Assembly (NCBI GenBank): GCA_009746045.1
Contig: RPFO01000003.1
Coordinates: 418,501 to 482,500 of the forward strand
Source of the DNA: Mesostigma viride
Lineage: Eukaryota > Streptophyta > Mesostigmatophyceae > Mesostigmatales > Mesostigmataceae
DNA length: 64,000 nt
Direction of reading: 5' to 3'
Numbering within the stretch: the first letter of the stretch is position 1; each line of letters begins with the position of its first letter. The notes below the pieces were generated by a model, which was not told the DNA's origin, made no database searches, and was given only the letters and a program-made list of their open reading frames with translations. Made by a program: the position numbers and the translations under genes. Positions 32,750 through 42,237 of the stretch are shown here, one piece after another.

Positions 32750-34100
32750 AGGTTGGCAGCCTTGTCTGGCACTGAGGGGGTGGCGTGGGGACCAGATCTC
32801 CCGCCGGCTGTAGACTTGGTGCTACCGGCATTGTTGCACCCCTCTAGCATAGGCATCACCAAGAGAGATATCGCAGCCCACTCGCCTATAGACTGGGATG
32901 AACTGGTCAGGCAGATGTCCACGCCCAGTGGGTTTTCGTCATGGTGGTGTGCTTTCCGTAGGGCCGTGGAGGAGTGGCAGGGCTACGGTGTGTATGAGCC
33001 ACCTGCCACTGGACGAGGTACCTGAGGGGGCAAGGGTGCTGCCCCTCAAGATGGTGCTGTCGCATAAGGTGAAGGGGGGTGTGGAAATTTGCTATGTCAG
33101 GCCTGTGTCACAAGAGTTCTCGGGCACGAGTGAGCTTGCGAGGGAGGAACTGTACACGCCTGGTCTTGCTTGGGATAGCTTCCGGGTACTTAGTATGATC
33201 CTCTTAGGTTTCCTGGATGAGGGCAGGGACTATGCTTGTGGCTCGGTTGATATCAAGCGGGCGTTCCCCAACTCGAGTGAGGAGGTGTTTGATGAGGTAC
33301 GGGGTGAGACATCGCCACTGGTGGTGGTGGCTCCGCCTTTCTGGCGGGAAGTGGTGATGGCCAGGTTTATGGGGCTACGCAAGGCAATAGAGGGTCTCCA
33401 GAGCGCGTCGATAGTGTGGCGGACTACGCTGGTACGCAAGCTCAACGAGATAGCCTCCTTTGAGGTGTCCCCATTTGATCCATCGCTGTTTGTCACTCAC
33501 ACACCCTCTGGACCTATGTTTGTTCAGCTCCATGGGGATGACCTGCGTGTGATTGCGCCTCGTGCTGACCTACATCAGTTCTATGCGGCGGTTGCGGAGC
33601 GGTTCCCAGTGGGTGAGTTACAGCTGTTGGAGCCAGGTAAGCCACGAGTGTTCTGCGGTGTCCTGCAAACCATGAGTGTGGTGCAGGGCAAGTATCAGTT
33701 GCACCTGAGTATGCCCAGTGAGTATTGCGAGAAGCTGGTGATGGGAGTGGATGAGTGGTGTGACAAGGGATTGTGGAGCCGGTTGCGTGGCAAGCTTGGT
33801 TGGATGGCGACGGTGTGCGCGCCTGACCTACTTGTGCTCAGCAGGACTGTAGATGAGGTGCTTGCTCCCATCCCTCCCTCAGTGGTGAAGCAGTATGTCC
33901 GCTCGAGCCCTGGTGTTGTGTTGTCCGGGCTGAGCTTATCCCGACCAGTTACTCTGCACTGTTTCGCCGACACCTCTGGTGAGGGTCGGGAGGTCACCCG
34001 GGTACGAGCACGCATGGGTGGTCTGTCTGTCTTGGCTAACTCTGATGGCAATGCATCCTTGTGTGCGTGGTACTCTCGCTGCTGTGCTGCTGCTGTGCTA
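32750..34100 (+). pseudogene. Copia-type reverse transcriptase / RNase H remnant
   Basis: A region near VDLVLPALLHP leads, after a frame change at about 33010, to the RT: LPLKMVLSHKVKG, CGSVDIKRAFPNS (motif A), then QLHGDDLRVIAP (the YVDD-equivalent as HGDD) and RLRGKLGWMATVCAPDLLVL. RNase H begins with LHCFADTSGEG and is lost after AWYSRCC, where a CTG-rich tract begins. Confidence 0.75.
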
Positions 34101-34204
34101 TTGTGCTGATGTGTTGCTGCATTGCTGCCGTGCCGCTGATGTATTGCTGTCGTGCTGCTGTGTTGATGCACTGCTGCATTGCTGCCGTGCTGCTGAGCTA
34201 GTAC

Positions 34205-34262
34205 TGCCTATTAGTGAATTTCCTATCAATGGACTATAGTCCACTGATAGGAAATTCAGGAA
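34205..34262. repeat. Palindrome within the CTG-rich tract
   Basis: A near-perfect 42-bp inverted repeat with half-site GAATTTCCTATCA-TGGACTA (two mismatched positions) is centred on about 34238. It is embedded in 34080-34470, which consists largely of tgctgc/tgctgt repeats. Confidence 0.8.
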
Positions 34263-34917
34263 TCGGCATACTAAGTTGCTGCTGCGCTGACTTGTGCTCC
34301 TGCTATGCGGCCGTGTTGATGTGCTACAGTTGTGCTGCTGCTGTGCTACGGTCATGCTGCTGCTGTGTTGCTGGGCTGATGTGTTGTTGCATTGATGTAG
34401 TGGCTATTGTTCCGCTACTACAATTTGCTACTGATGCCGCTGCTGGTGCTTTTTTGCATGTCAGTGCCCGCTATGTTCACACCACTGTTGCCGCGGTTGG
34501 TATCGCGTGATTTCCACCGGTTGTGCGTTGACATGTGTTACTCATGCATTTCCCCCTATATTTGGTAGCACGCGGTTTCGCGTTAGTTAGGTGCAGACAG
34601 CTGCATGTAGACAAACATCTTGTTTAAGTCGGTCAATTAACTGTTCTTGACGCATCATGGTCCAAGTCGACCGACCTGTAGGGACCAGTAGAGCAATTGT
34701 CTAGGAGAAAGAGCGTGATCGCTGCAGAAGCCGCGTGGCAGCCGTGGCTGTACCTGTAGTACGACCTGCATATATATTAAAAATATAATTACTTACAGCA
34801 GAGTGAAATCACTCAAACCAAAGCAAACGCCCAGCTATAAACCTATATACAGAGCCATGTCAAAGCTCTATACTACGAAGTACGATAAGACCAATGGAAA
34901 CGCCTAACGGGAGGAAC

Positions 34918-35454
34918 CTAATAGCCCTGCTGCACCGCAAAATCAGCCCGCGTACGGCGGAGCATGATGTCCGCCATGGCCCGAGTCAGCGCCACCGACA
35001 AGCGCTGACGCCAATATGACGTCCAGGTCCGCGCCGACCATGGGGCCCGCTGGCCCTCCAGGTCCAGCCGGTCCTCCCGGAGCCGGCAACACTCCTTGAA
35101 GAAGGCGGAGGTCAGGGGCCCCATGGCCCCAAACTCCTCCAGGACAAAGGGCACCACACGATGGTGCCCGACGTCGCCGTAGGCCAGGAGCTTGGCCCGC
35201 TCCGCCCGGTCCGCCGTGTAACCTGCCGTGAGGGAGGCCCCAGCCACGTGGCTAAGAGCCAAGGGCCGCGCCACCGAAACGTCAATAAGCAGATGCCGGC
35301 CACCCCCCTCAAAGTCCAGCACCACGATGTCAGGCCGGTGGTTGGGGGAATAGAAGGCAGCGCCATCCGCATCCTCGGACCGGATGTTCGCGTGGGGGAA
35401 AACCGACCGAATCATGGCGAGCACCACCGTCAGGAGGACAGTGTGCAAATACAA
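34918..35454 (-). pseudogene. Retroelement C-terminal nuclease-like domain fragment
   Basis: 178 codons on the minus strand. HRPDIVVLDFEGGGRHLLID followed by VSVARPL has the PD-(D/E)-type spacing of restriction-like endonuclease domains found at the end of some algal retroelements. The rest (WRQRLSVALTRAMADIMLRR) is helical. No RT is attached. Function is inferred from motif spacing only; it could be another DNA-binding domain. Confidence 0.4.
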
Positions 35455-35870
35455 ATACCAATTCTGATTCTGCCTGCATATATATGGATACTGTATTTGG
35501 ATACTGGGTTGTTTATCAATTCTGGTTTTAATTTATTTAGTGTACCTGGTGTTGGCATGCCAACTCAGTGCTAAACTACTTTATGCACAATGATGCAACT
35601 TGATGCTATAGTGACGTGCCACGATGTAACTTTATTAACTTCACCATTAGTCATGGGGTCAATAGGATTGCTCATTATGCCATGTTAACATGAACCATGG
35701 GTTACGTAATAGTGAAAACAGTAATCATGATGCTCCACTTGAAGTCTCCAACATGGTCATGTTTGGAATTTTATTGATCATACTTACAATATATGAAAAG
35801 AGACAACAAACGTGGAAGCATGGCACGCCGAGGCCGATAATATGTGTGAAATATGAAAAGAGACAACATC

Positions 35871-35990
35871 TTTGGCAAGCATGATCATATCATGCTTGCC
35901 AAACATATTAATGATATCGACCATGTCCAGAAACCATGTTTGCCAATGGTGCATTTAGGATACATTTGAAGCCGTGCAAATGTATCCTAA
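35871..35990. repeat. Two perfect hairpins at the right edge of the insertion
   Basis: Hairpin 1 has 15-bp arms (TTTGGCAAGCATGAT, loop CAT). Hairpin 2 has 14-bp arms (TTAGGATACATTTG, loop aagccgtg) and ends at 35990. A terminal hairpin is typical of several transposon 3' ends, but no Helitron CTRR end was seen. Confidence 0.75.
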
Positions 35991-35993
35991 TCC

Positions 35994-37591
35994 GGTAAAA
36001 CCACCCATGCATTGTCCTCCCAAATAATCGTCCTCCCACCCTCGCCCAGAGACTTGTAGTTGCGATCCTCCTCCTTGGAGAGGCTGATGTTAGCGACGAC
36101 GCAACACACGCGAATGCTAGGGTCCTTTCTCACCGCCTCGTTGACCAGCTCGCGGATCCTCTCTGATTTACCTGTCCCACAGTTGGACTGGACGAGAATG
36201 GTGCTCTTGTGTGGACCCCCAAAAAGTGCATCCCGGTCGAAGGGCCGAATTTTCTCTAGTGAGTAGGTGTGAGTGAACGGCACATTGTCAGATTCCCATC
36301 GCTCCAAGACAGGAGGTGCAATCTCCAGCTTCCGGTCGTTGGCAGACTTCCTGTAGCAGTCGTAGAACACCTGCCCACTCGGGTACTGGAGTGTGAATGG
36401 GCCGTTCTTCTCGTGGACCTTGCGGCAGATGAGGCAGACGTGGTTGTCGTTTTGCTGGTATTTCACCCTGATGAGCTTCACGTCCGGCGACATCTCGATG
36501 AAACCACACTCGAGATAGTCACACTCGGGGGCCACCTTTTCCATCGCAGCAAGTGATGCCGAGATGTCGATGTCGTTTCCAGCAGCCTTCACCGTGCATC
36601 CGCGACGTCCGCGAACCCCTCTCCTTTTCAGCGATGCTGCCCAGTCTGGGGGCGCGCTCACCACCACCCCTCCAGCGACGTCGTCAGGCGAGTAGATGTT
36701 GATCAGATGGTCGAAGAAATCACTTGAGGAACCATCGCAAGTGCGAAGAATTCCTAGCGGGTCGGTGTCTCCGAATTTGTGCATCCCAACGCAGCGGAAA
36801 AGACTGTCTCTCCTGTAGACAGCCTCGTCGATCACCGTGTCCATTTCGCCAAAGAAATCAGATGGGTGGCGGCATATTTCGTCGAATTGCTCTTGGCCGT
36901 TCACCTTGAATTTTAGCAGCTCGTGTGCGTCCTCGTGAACAGGAGAGGAGCTGTCGAACGAAGCGCGCTTGATGAAGTCGGTGAGACCGCTGTACCAGTA
37001 CACCCTCGCGTCCAGGTCGGCTAGCACAAGCCCTCGCACGACGATGTGGAAAGACGACTTGAAAAAATCCTTCTTCATGCGTGAGGCTGTGCTGACCTCG
37101 TATCGAAAACCGTCGACAGAGATTTTCAATACGTCGCGGCAATAAGCGTCGTGGACGTTGCGAAAGTGGGTTGGGTAATCGATGCCTGTTAGCCGCTCGT
37201 CGTTTGGGTCGACTTTGTCATCGATATCGACGTACGCCCAAGAGGGGTCGTCTGGTTGAATGATTTCATCGAGCGTTCGGCGAACGGGATGAGCAGCACA
37301 TTCTGCGTAGATCCGCTGAAAGTCGGCAAGGCTGCTGTAGTGTGCATACTCGTTGGCGTCTTTTGTGTTGATACCACGCGCACATATGAAGCGATGGCCG
37401 ATGGCGGCTCCAGCAATCTTCGTGGCATCCTTCTTGTATCGCCATGGCGTGATGGGTGTGTTCATTTGGTCGTTGGGTGGTGGTAGGAGTTGAGCAAGCC
37501 ACGGGATATCCGAGTCCTTTATACTCCCACGGGATTTCGACAAGCTTCTAGAAGGTTCGACCGTGATGACGCGACACAGTACGGACGACAT
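35994..37591 (-). pseudogene. Primase-helicase, N-terminal part (AEP domain, Zn motif, Walker A)
   Basis: Start ATG at 37591 is preceded on its strand by gaatattatacatc, the same TATAATA-type signal seen before other PLV genes. The coding sequence stops matching at 35994, where a 5-bp duplication (GGTAA here, GGCAA at 30833-30837) marks the retroelement insertion. Confidence 0.8.
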
Positions 37592-37827
37592 GATGTATAA
37601 TATTCGTCCAGAAAAAAAAATCTGACCTGATAAATTAAAATTTCTGTTTGACCCAAAACTACCAAAACTTTAAATTTGGAAACTGTCATAAAACATTAAA
37701 ACATCGACCCTTGAGTGAAATTTTCGTGTGGAATTTTATTATCAATTTATTTTATGCTGTTTGGTTATTTTTTCTGTTGTGGTTCAAGGCACCGGGATAA
37801 CTGCCTCCCACGGGAAAATCTAGGCAG

Positions 37828-39095
37828 TTACTGGTTCTTCCTTGGCCTCAACCGACGGCCGCTAGTCTCGCCGGCTGTCGACGGAGATTCCTCCGCCTTC
37901 CGCTCGTACACGACTGCTGTCATGATGTCGTGCCCCATCAGGTCAGCCCCCCACTTTCGCTTCTTCCAGGGGGCCCTTTGAGGAAACGCGTGATGTACGC
38001 CTGCCTTGTGGCGACGATTCCGTGGTAGATGCGATTGTACTTCGCCGCAAAGGAACCGTGATCCATGGGTTTGCCGGGCTCTTTTGGGTCCTCGAACACG
38101 TATGCTTGGTGAGATCGTGCCTGCAACGCGTTAATCAGCTTCGAGTATCCATCTGGGATCTTGTAGTTGTAGGTGCCGTAAGTCTTAGCCGTCTTGAAGT
38201 CGCTGATGATCATGCGGTGTTCGCCAACGATGTACCCGTTCTCGTGATTTTTGAGCTCGTCAACAGACTGAACGATCCGCATCTTGTAGTGGTCATACCT
38301 GGTCGGTGGCAACTTCTCGCCAGACAGGTAAATTAGACCCATCAAAGCGGCATCGGACTTCGGATCCTTCTCGTACTCAGCTTTGGCGATCTTCTGGAGC
38401 TGCCCATAGGTGTACTTCAGCGACTCGTTATCAGCTCTCTCGAACCTCCGGTCCAGGTCCCCGACCTTCAGCGCGGTGACCTGGGCAGTGTACGCTTGCG
38501 TCACTTGACTTGGGAGTCTCTTCTCTGCGGGCATCATGCGATCCACCCCGTTGATGACGCCGAGCAAGTTTTTTTCGTTCTCTCTCCACGAATCTTCTTT
38601 CGAGTGCTTGGTCTTGCGTCTAGGTTCCGAGATCTCGTGGACGACGCGTACAACTCGATCAACGTCAGCAAGGCAGTCAACAGACTCGTCATGCGCGCAT
38701 CCCATTTTGTCGAGAAAAACTCGCAGCCTGCCGATGTATCCCTTCGCAGTCTTGCGAGTTGCTCCTCGCGTCTTCGCTGACGTGCCAGGCTCGTGGTGCT
38801 CAGGTCGTGCTTCCGCTGCGGCGTCGGCCTCGTTAAATGTCCAATATCGTCCGCTACCAGTGTGGGACGGTCGATCCTCGTTGGCGACTGGTGTCGGTGA
38901 CGGTGGCGACCTTGCGGTAAGGCCGATTTTGTCCGCGCACTCTGGGTGGCTGGAGATCCATCTATCGCTTGGATTCCAGACGCCCTTCTTCACTTTCGAC
39001 TTCGCGCTAATGCAGTTTGTCTGGTCTCTCGCGATCGACCGCCTCTTTGCCTGTGCTCGGCGCCACTGCTCGCGCCTCTCCTTTTGGTCCGTCAT
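37828..39095 (-). pseudogene. PLV tyrosine recombinase (integrase) with one frameshift
   Basis: Start chosen at ATG 39095 (MTDQKERREQW); the frame runs 81 codons further upstream but overlaps the next gene. The N-terminal half holds a helical DNA-binding region (AKGYIGRLRVFLDKMG). The catalytic half shows PPTRYDHYKM (box I Arg), SDFKTAKTYGTYNYKIP (the conserved Lys hairpin) and TRQAYIT (the LRHAYIT-like HxxR block). The frame then closes at 37938. One base away, across a run of six G/C pairs, the expected end MGHDIMTAVVYERK appears and runs to a stop at 37828; it supplies the last His and the nucleophilic Tyr. The enzyme would insert or excise the element by site-specific recombination. The missing Tyr in the main frame makes it inactive unless the shift is a sequencing artefact. 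Confidence 0.8.
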
Positions 39096-39453
39096 CTGAT
39101 GAATGAAGCAGAGAAATTTTTTTCGACGGCCTTTTATACCCGACGGGGTGGATCCTAGGCCGTCCTCGAGGCCTTTTCGGTTCGTGTCGTTTTTCTGTTT
39201 TCGAGGGAGATCGGCCACGTGGACGCCTCCGCGACCCGACAAGTCCCAAAAACATGAGACGTGTCTCGGGTCGTAGTTTGTGACACGTCGACGGGATGAC
39301 GTCATTGAAGCCAGCTTCTCGAAGAACTCGTTCGACACGTTCTAGAGTCTTCTGTCCGAGACGCGAGCCTGAACAATATCGAAGCAGCGCCTGAGTGTCT
39401 AGGACGTACTCCTTCTCGGCGCCAGTGTATCGCTTCTTGGACGGAGAATCCAT
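39007..39453 (-). CDS. Small basic PLV protein with AT-hook-like motifs
   Basis: 148 codons, preceded on its strand by cttatatatagt directly before ATG 39453, a good PLV-type start signal. The N-terminal 70 residues are helical (LGQKTLERVERVLREAGF). The middle is basic, with two GRP cores (RPRGRSPSK and KRPRGRPRIHP), the classic AT-hook sequence. The last 30 codons overlap the recombinase start. A role in DNA binding next to the recombinase is inferred. Its true C-terminus could differ if the A-rich run near 39115 hides a shift. Confidence 0.6.
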   Translation of the reverse strand: MDSPSKKRYTGAEKEYVLDTQALLRYCSGSRLGQKTLERVERVLREAGFNDVIPSTCHKLRPETRLMFLGLVGSRRRPRGRSPSKTEKRHEPKRPRGRPRIHPVGYKRPSKKISLLHSSDDGPKGEARAVAPSTGKEAVDRERPDKLH

Positions 39454-39477
39454 ACTATATATAAGTGGAAGAGAAAA

Positions 39478-40356
39478 TTATTTTATTGACAGGAAAATAT
39501 TGAAGTTCTTGCGAAACATCTGCTTTGGGTCGCGCTGGTCAAAATCGATCGCGAAAAAGCTGTGAGGATCGTCCTTGACGGCGTGATCCCACAATGCGAT
39601 GAATTCGTCTGGGTTTATGGCCCCGGCGCTTTCCTCGGCAATCTGGCGTGCTGCTCGGTGGTCCTTGGTCCGAAACAGAGCGAGAAAAGATATATTGGCG
39701 CGAACTGCTCTCGGGACTCCACCGCTTGTGTATGCTTGTGTGAGGAAAACCATGCTTGTGAGGAAGTGTCGATGCTTGAACGAGAATGCTGCGACTGCGT
39801 TTTTGCTAGAGCTCTGGTACAAAGCACTCCCTTGCATGTCGTCTATAATGATGAGCGAACTAGGAGGGCCGTGCTCGAACCTCGTCACAGGTTTCTCCCA
39901 GTTCATGGCATCAAGACGAAGGTACATGGAGAGATCCATGAGCTCTTCGTTTTTCTTTCCGTGGACGTATTCACGCTGGAAAGTTTCCCACATTTTGAGA
40001 TCATCCTTGTACTTTTCATATTCGTGAAGATCCGCCTTGATGTGGTCCACCATCTCCTCGAACGCCTGGTTTGAGTAGACTTCCATCGTCATCACGGGCT
40101 CTGGGAGCTCTTTATATTTCGGTTCGGTGTGGGCGGACCCACTAATGAGGTAAAGCTTGTCGAATGAATTGTGTGAAAAGTAGGACTTTGCCATGTTCAC
40201 CGCTGCAGTTGTTTTGCCAGAACGCCTCGCCCCACAAAAATTGGCGAGAAAGTGTAGACTGGGCATGTTAGGCGGCCCGGGTCGTACTGGAGCATACCGC
40301 TGTTTGATGTCCTTGTTATCCAATGAAGGAATTCGTCGCTCTACTATGACGGCCAT
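39478..40356 (-). CDS. PLV A32-type DNA-packaging ATPase
   Basis: 292 residues, full length and intact. Walker A GARRSGKT at residues 42-49, Walker B LIIIDD at about 168-173, and a later FLALFRTKDHRAARQIAEES segment, the pattern of the FtsK/HerA-superfamily genome-packaging ATPases shared by PLVs, virophages and large DNA viruses. It would pump viral DNA into the capsid using ATP. The start is preceded on its strand by gattataa. It sits between the AT-hook gene and the coiled-coil gene in the leftward block. It is one of the few undamaged core genes, so its sequence is the best one for placing this virus in a tree. Confidence 0.9.
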   Translation of the reverse strand: MAVIVERRIPSLDNKDIKQRYAPVRPGPPNMPSLHFLANFCGARRSGKTTAAVNMAKSYFSHNSFDKLYLISGSAHTEPKYKELPEPVMTMEVYSNQAFEEMVDHIKADLHEYEKYKDDLKMWETFQREYVHGKKNEELMDLSMYLRLDAMNWEKPVTRFEHGPPSSLIIIDDMQGSALYQSSSKNAVAAFSFKHRHFLTSMVFLTQAYTSGGVPRAVRANISFLALFRTKDHRAARQIAEESAGAINPDEFIALWDHAVKDDPHSFFAIDFDQRDPKQMFRKNFNIFLSIK

Positions 40357-40374
40357 TTATAATCAAAAGATATA

Positions 40375-40896
40375 TTATTCATCCAGAGAAGCAAGAAGAG
40401 ACGCGCGAATAGCGGCCATCCGCATCTCGTACGGCGTCATCGGTGGAGGCGGGGGAGGCGGGGGTAGTTGCCTGGTTTTAATAGGAGGTGGCGGGGAATC
40501 TGGCTCGGGCTCTTTCGGTTTTCTGCCTCGTCTAGGTTTTGGCGTGTCGGCAGGCGTGGATGCTACCGATTCTTCGGCAAGTAGACGTTCGATACGCGAG
40601 CGATTGCGCGCTTCCTGGAGCTCAAGCTCAACGAGCCGCTGTCGCTGCAATTCTAGCTCTTTTTGCAGGACCTTGCGTTTTGTGATCTCAGCTTCTCTCT
40701 CCTCCGCTCGTTTTTTATCCCTCTCTGCCTTTGCGCGCTGCTGATATACCCTCATTTTGTCGCGGAGTGCTTTTTTCTGCTCGACTGAAAGGGGCTGCCC
40801 CTTTTTGATGGATTTCACCAGATCCACCTCTTCGTGTGCCTCGGAGAAAGTCTCGTCCCTGCAGCTCGTGGGGGTCTCGGAAGCTTCAGAAGCCAT
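40375..40896 (-). CDS. PLV coiled-coil, proline-rich protein
   Basis: 173 residues. A long charged coiled coil (about residues 40-110: EKKALRDKMRVYQQRAKAER and QKELELQRQRLVELELQEAR) is followed by an AT-hook-like PRRGRKPKEP, a run of eight prolines and a helical tail. It is the first gene of the leftward block, 27 bases from the divergent gene at 40924. No family was recognised. A virion-assembly or DNA-binding role is possible but not shown. Confidence 0.65.
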   Translation of the reverse strand: MASEASETPTSCRDETFSEAHEEVDLVKSIKKGQPLSVEQKKALRDKMRVYQQRAKAERDKKRAEEREAEITKRKVLQKELELQRQRLVELELQEARNRSRIERLLAEESVASTPADTPKPRRGRKPKEPEPDSPPPPIKTRQLPPPPPPPPMTPYEMRMAAIRASLLASLDE

Positions 40897-40923
40897 TATT
40901 CTTATCTGTTAGATAATTATATA
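40897..40923. promoter_or_regulatory. Divergent promoter between the two PLV gene blocks
   Basis: A 27-bp spacer (ttattcttatctgttagata, attatata) separates two start codons on opposite strands. It carries the ttagataattatata element; TAGATA or TATAATA-type sequences recur directly upstream of other PLV genes. Confidence 0.6.
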
Positions 40924-41496
40924 ATGGTCGTGGTCGGTGGGAATGCGGCAAATTACAACCTTAGCACTGGACTCGAAGACGATGATGTGGACGAACAGCT
41001 TGTGGACATTGAGAGCGATATCCAAGCCCTTCAACTGCAGGTCCATCCGTTCGACAGGCACGTAACCGTCAACGGAGTCCGCTATGTGTACCCAAGTGCC
41101 CCTACGCGGGTGAGACTGGGCGACAACTACAGCGAGTGGACCGTGGTTACGACGGGAGAGTCAAGCGGGCTATTAGAGGTCGACGGGGGCATTGTCGCAG
41201 ATTGGATCAGGATTTCGTCTCTTCGACTGCTCGACCAATATGCGACAGTTTCTGAGATTGTAGCGGACCGAATATTGACTCGTGATCAAATCGACTGGCT
41301 GTTTGATAGATACGATGTTGGATACACCACGTTGTCAAACCCTAACGCAATGTTTACCATCCAATACGAAGACGGCACCTCATCTGCTCCTGGAACTTCG
41401 TTCACTGTCACGAACAACCAGGATATCCGCATTCTTCTTCCCTACACGGTCACGCATCAAGTTTCGTTTAAGTGGCCAGCCGGAGCGGCTGCTTAG
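40924..41496 (+). CDS. PLV fibre/virion protein of unknown fold
   Basis: ATG 40924 gives 190 residues; longer readings start at a GTG. An acidic N-terminus (TGLEDDDVDEQLVDIESDIQ) looks like a short trimeric coiled coil or attachment segment. Beta-rich sequence follows (TVNGVRYVYPSAPTRVRLGD and SFTVTNNQDIRILLPYTVTH). The last seven codons (KWPAGAA and its neighbours) belong to the inverted repeat of an inserted foldback element; without it the frame would close almost at once at TAA 42235. A tail- or fibre-like role is inferred from composition and position next to the large fibre gene. Confidence 0.6.
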   Translation: MVVVGGNAANYNLSTGLEDDDVDEQLVDIESDIQALQLQVHPFDRHVTVNGVRYVYPSAPTRVRLGDNYSEWTVVTTGESSGLLEVDGGIVADWIRISSLRLLDQYATVSEIVADRILTRDQIDWLFDRYDVGYTTLSNPNAMFTIQYEDGTSSAPGTSFTVTNNQDIRILLPYTVTHQVSFKWPAGAAA

Positions 41497-42231
41497 GTTT
41501 TAGCGGACAAGTGTTCGAAGCGCGTCATTGGTGAATTACTTGGGAACTTGGGTTTCCCCGCGAAACTCCAACCGCACGTTCAGATTTCCAAATCTCAAGT
41601 AAAGTTCGGCGCAACTTTCTGAACGGGGGCAGTTGACGAGCAGCATTCCTCCGGACGAATGAATTGCGTTCCATACTTGCGCAAAATTTTGAAAGGTAGC
41701 TTGCGTGCAGCCCTACTAAAATTTGCGCGGACGTTCAGATTTCCAAATCTCGGGTAAATTTCGGCAGAACTTTCTGAACGGGGGTAGTTGGCGGGCAGCG
41801 TTCCTCCAGACGAATGAAATGCGTTCCATACTAGCGCAAAATTTTGAAAGGTAGCTTGCGTGCAGCCCTACTAAAATTTGCGCGAAGTGTGGGACTGAAA
41901 ATTCGTAACGGAAACTTTTTGGTAGTTGCCGTCACTTCCTTTTGTGCAAACGTGTGGGAATGAAAATTCGTAACGGAAACTTTTTGGTAGTTGCCGTCAC
42001 TTCATTTTGCGCGAGTGTTGGGCTGAAAATTCGTAACGGAAACTTTTTGGTAGTTGGCGTCACTTCCTTTGGTTCGACTGAAAATTCGCTGAAATTCGCT
42101 GAATTCGTACCGTAGCCTAATTTTTAGTACCTCGAAGTGACGGGGCACCTAAAAATTTGCCCACAAGTACACTTGGCAGCGCGCTCACTGGGAAAAATTG
42201 TACAGCCGCTCCGGCGGGCCACTTGAACGAA
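41461..42231. mobile_element. Foldback element with internal tandem repeats
   Basis: Imperfect terminal inverted repeats of about 28 bp: TTTCGTTTAAGTGGCC at the left and GGCCACTTGAACGAA at the right, both continuing into CCGGAGCGGCTG or its complement. The interior has two 155-bp tandem units (from 41577 and 41732; acgttcagatttccaaatct) and three units of about 64 bp (from 41887; gaaaattcgtaacggaaact). No coding capacity and no clear target duplication. Confidence 0.7.
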
Positions 42232-42237
42232 TTGTAA

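Larger units (their letters stand above)
30838..35993 (+). mobile_element. Truncated Copia-type retroelement plus attached sequence, inserted in the primase-helicase
   Basis: Flanked by a 5-bp direct repeat with one mismatch (GGCAA/GGTAA). Contains integrase, protease-like and RT/RNase H remnants in the order INT-PR-RT, but no gag and no LTR pair that I could find. The RNase H is cut at about 34075 by a CTG-rich tract. To the right come a nuclease-domain fragment on the minus strand and two perfect hairpins, the last of which ends 3 bases from the insertion edge. It is a composite or internally rearranged copy, much older than the Copia element at 51-57 kb. Confidence 0.65.
28911..37591 (-). 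pseudogene. PLV AEP primase-SF2 helicase, split by a retroelement and frameshifts
   Basis: Reading on the minus strand from ATG at 37591. The N-terminal 534 residues hold an archaeo-eukaryotic primase core: VDID (residues 121-124), SFH (180-182) and the AVYRRDSLFRCVG block, then a zinc motif CLICRKVH with a further Cys at 412, and Walker A QSNCGTGKS (468-476). After the 30838-35993 insertion the same frame resumes with the helicase: LLILDEIYNTL (motif II), VIALDAT (motif III), FSPTINVGVSY (motif V) and QQIFRVRH (motif VI-like). Two frameshifts, near 29740 and 29248, separate C-terminal parts. The intact protein would be about 1150 residues, matching the primase plus origin-binding-type helicase that replicates PLV and some large viral genomes. 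It is the last gene of the leftward block, ending 30 bases from the terminal array. Function is lost here unless supplied elsewhere. Confidence 0.8.

Noticed and set aside
30838-35993. Helitron identity for the insertion in the primase-helicase
   Set aside because: A terminal hairpin is present, but there is no CTRR end, no TC start, no Rep/helicase gene, and the flanks show a 5-bp duplication rather than an A/T junction.
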